Origin: Bacteroidota bacterium
GTDB lineage: Bacteria; Bacteroidota; Bacteroidia; Bacteroidales; JAGNHN01
Assembly: GCA_022710185.1 (NCBI GenBank)
Contig: JAKLHK010000013.1
Coordinates: 19,156 to 83,155, forward strand
Length of the DNA: 64,000 nt
Reading direction: 5' to 3'
Made by a program: the position numbers and the translations under genes. The notes beneath the pieces were generated by a model. It searched no databases and was not told the DNA's origin. It was given only the letters and a program-made list of their open reading frames with translations. Shown here in pieces: positions 62,081 through 64,000 of the stretch. The first letter of the stretch is position 1; each line of letters starts with the position of its first letter.

Positions 62081-64000
62081 TTACTTATCGAAAGAAATGT
62101 TCAGACCGAGGCCGCGCATCTCATGCACGAGCACGTTGAACGACTCGGGAATCCCCGGAGTGGGCATGTTCTCGCCCTTGACGATGGCTTCATAGGCCTT
62201 GGCCCTGCCGATCACATCGTCTGACTTCACCGTAAGGATCTCCTGAAGGATATTGGAGGCGCCGAAGGCTTCCAGTGCCCACACTTCCATTTCACCGAAG
62301 CGCTGGCCCCCGAACTGCGCCTTGCCTCCCAGCGGCTGCTGGGTGATGAGGCTGTATGGACCAATGGAACGGGCATGCATCTTGTCGTCCACCATGTGAT
62401 GGAGCTTCAGCATATAAATGTAGCCTACGGTCACCGGCTGGTCGAAGCGCTCGCCGGTTCCCCCGTCATGCAGCCACACCCGGCCATTCTCAGGTAACCC
62501 GGCCTTACGCATGTATCCATTGATCTCGTCGTTGGTAGCCCCGTCGAAGATAGGCGTGGCAAACTTGGTGCCCAGCTTCTTGCCGGCCCAGCCCAGAACG
62601 GTCTCATATATCTGGCCCAGGTTCATACGTGAAGGCACACCGAGCGGGTTCAGCACGATGTCTACAGGCGTCCCGTCCTGCAGGAAGGGCATGTCCTCGT
62701 CACGGACGATACGGGCCACAATACCCTTATTCCCGTGACGGCCGGCCATCTTGTCGCCCACCTTCAGCTTACGCTTCTTGGCCACGTAAACCTTGGCCAT
62801 CTGCACTATGCCGTTGGGCAGATCGTCGCCAACCATGGCCACGAACTTCTGGCGGTTGAAGCGGCCCAGTTGCTCCTTGTACTTGATATTGTAGTTATTG
62901 ATCAGCTGACTGATCAGGAGGTTTTTGTCCTTGTCAGCCGTCCACTTGTTGGGGTTCACCAGACTATAGTCCAAAGCCAGCAAGGTCTTCTGGCTGAACT
63001 TGGCCTTCTTCGGGATGAGCTCCTCCTTGTAATTGTTGTAGACGCCCTGCGAGGTCTTGCCAGCCAGAAGGATGAGGAGTTTGTCCACCAGCTTGTTCTT
63101 CAGCTTGGCCACCTCACGGTTGTGTTCTTCTTCCAGCTGGGCAATCACCTCCTTCTCCCGGACCTTGGTCTTGCGGTCCTTGATGGCACGGGAGAACAGC
63201 TTCTTGTCAACCACCACCCCACGCATGGAAGGCGGTGCCTTCAGGGAAGCGTCCTTCACATCACCGGCCTTGTCGCCGAAGATGGCGCGCAGCAGTTTCT
63301 CTTCGGGAGTCGGGTCGCTTTCACCCTTAGGGGTGATTTTCCCGATAAGGATATCCCCTTCCTTCACCTCGGCCCCAATACGGATAAGCCCGTTCTCGTC
63401 GAGGTCCTTGGTGGCCTCGCTGCTCACATTGGGAATGTCATTGGTCAGCTCTTCCACCCCGCGCTTGGTGTCGCGCACTTCCATAACGAACTCCTCGATA
63501 TGGATGGACGTGAACACGTCCTCGCGCACGAGGCGCTCGGAGACCACGATAGCATCCTCGAAGTTGTACCCCTTCCAGGGCATGAAGGCCACCATGATGT
63601 TCTTACCCAGCGCCAGTTCGCCCTTCTCGGTAGCGTAACCTTCGCAGAGCACCTGGCCTTTGACCACACGCTCGCCCCTGTGGACGATGGGCTTGAGTGT
63701 GACGGAGGTATTCTGGTTGGTACGCAGGAACTTGATCAGCTGGTAGCGCTTGGTATCGTCGTCGAAACTGACCAGGCGCTGGTCTTCGTTACGGTCGTAC
63801 CGGATCACGATCTCGTCGGCATCCACGTAATCCACCACCCCGTCGCCTTCAGCGTTCACCAGCACGCGGGAATCGCGGGCGGTCTGCCCTTCGATACCGG
63901 TACCAACTATGGGCGACTCGGTCACCATCAGCGGCACGGCCTGGCGCATCATGTTCGAGCCCATCAGGGCGCGGTTGGCGTCGTCATGCTCCAGGAAGGG
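62081..64000 (-). CDS. rpoB: DNA-directed RNA polymerase subunit beta, C-terminal part (5' end outside window)
   Basis: About 639 codons of the C-terminal half. Near the window edge it reads [19 protein letters not shown], then [30 protein letters not shown], and [24 protein letters not shown] at the end, all typical. The frame is open to base 64000; the ATG at 63964 is internal. The rifampicin-cluster region lies beyond the window. Confidence 0.99.
   Translation of the reverse strand, partial: PFLEHDDANRALMGSNMMRQAVPLMVTESPIVGTGIEGQTARDSRVLVNAEGDGVVDYVDADEIVIRYDRNEDQRLVSFDDDTKRYQLIKFLRTNQNTSVTLKPIVHRGERVVKGQVLCEGYATEKGELALGKNIMVAFMPWKGYNFEDAIVVSERLVREDVFTSIHIEEFVMEVRDTKRGVEELTNDIPNVSSEATKDLDENGLIRIGAEVKEGDILIGKITPKGESDPTPEEKLLRAIFGDKAGDVKDASLKAPPSMRGVVVDKKLFSRAIKDRKTKVREKEVIAQLEEEHNREVAKLKNKLVDKLLILLAGKTSQGVYNNYKEELIPKKAKFSQKTLLALDYSLVNPNKWTADKDKNLLISQLINNYNIKYKEQLGRFNRQKFVAMVGDDLPNGIVQMAKVYVAKKRKLKVGDKMAGRHGNKGIVARIVRDEDMPFLQDGTPVDIVLNPLGVPSRMNLGQIYETVLGWAGKKLGTKFATPIFDGATNDEINGYMRKAGLPENGRVWLHDGGTGERFDQPVTVGYIYMLKLHHMVDDKMHARSIGPYSLITQQPLGGKAQFGGQRFGEMEVWALEAFGASNILQEILTVKSDDVIGRAKAYEAIVKGENMPTPGIPESFNVLVHEMRGLGLNISFDK

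Overview
The window looks like a chromosomal segment of a GC-rich member of the Bacteroidota. Four things point there. Genes are preceded by TAnnTTTG-type promoters and show no clear Shine-Dalgarno sequences. Cell-surface families typical of the phylum are present: a TonB-dependent receptor with a carboxypeptidase-like plug extension paired with a DUF4249 lipoprotein, a CHU_C (type IX secretion, type B sorting) protein, FISUMP modules, and OmpA and PorT-like barrels. rpoB-rpoC is followed by a DUF3467 gene. Families named from Bacteroides (DUF1599, BT_3928, DUF4301) also occur. Species cannot be named from the sequence alone.

Layout. 1-6050: alpha-glucan utilisation, with three tandem GH13 genes (the first cut by the window edge, the next two predicted lipoproteins) converging on a short malQ. 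6122-9425: outer-membrane barrel, Wzz-like chain-length protein, and a DEDDh exonuclease/GIY-YIG fusion. 9722-9910: two tandem tRNA-Leu genes (GAG, CAG) with a terminator. 10175-17236: secreted TPR protein, peptidase E, DUF4301, and a LamG/repeat/CHU_C secreted protein. 17256-27012 (minus): two transcription units. One is DUF1599 - DoxX/BT_3928 - orphan OppB-type permease. The other is tpiA - prmA - a 1518-residue exported protein of unknown function - plsY. 27046-28777: folP and the c-di-AMP cyclase gene, divergent from the previous block. 28778-32068: mostly non-genic, holding one TPR lipoprotein, one OmpA protein, repeat/palindrome-rich DNA and a small graveyard of decayed genes (a GNAT acetyltransferase with an internal deletion, and a C_GCAxxG_C_C stub). 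32069-34638: def-ruvX, dapD, and a ferric-reductase-like membrane protein. 34810-43452: a 2880-residue exported protein with nine FISUMP modules. 43518-48156: DUF1801, a membrane protein fused to a THEP1-type NTPase, GT9, tsaC and a nitrilase. 48258-50819: fused alpha-ketoacid dehydrogenase E1 and flavodoxin. 50831-55899: DUF4249/TonB receptor/outer-membrane protein, DUF1858, pdxH. 55934-57163: TPR protein. 57378-64000 (minus): DUF3467, rpoC and the 3' part of rpoB.

Most of the window is housekeeping plus surface and envelope functions. The least explained items are the membrane/THEP1 fusion (43901-45664), the nine-module FISUMP giant with its apparent higher-order duplication, the 1518-residue protein between prmA and plsY, two pairs of dispersed non-coding repeats (4351/57241 and 10046/28923), and the pseudogene cluster at 31206-31738. 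No CRISPR array, complete insertion sequence, prophage or recognisable defence locus was seen.
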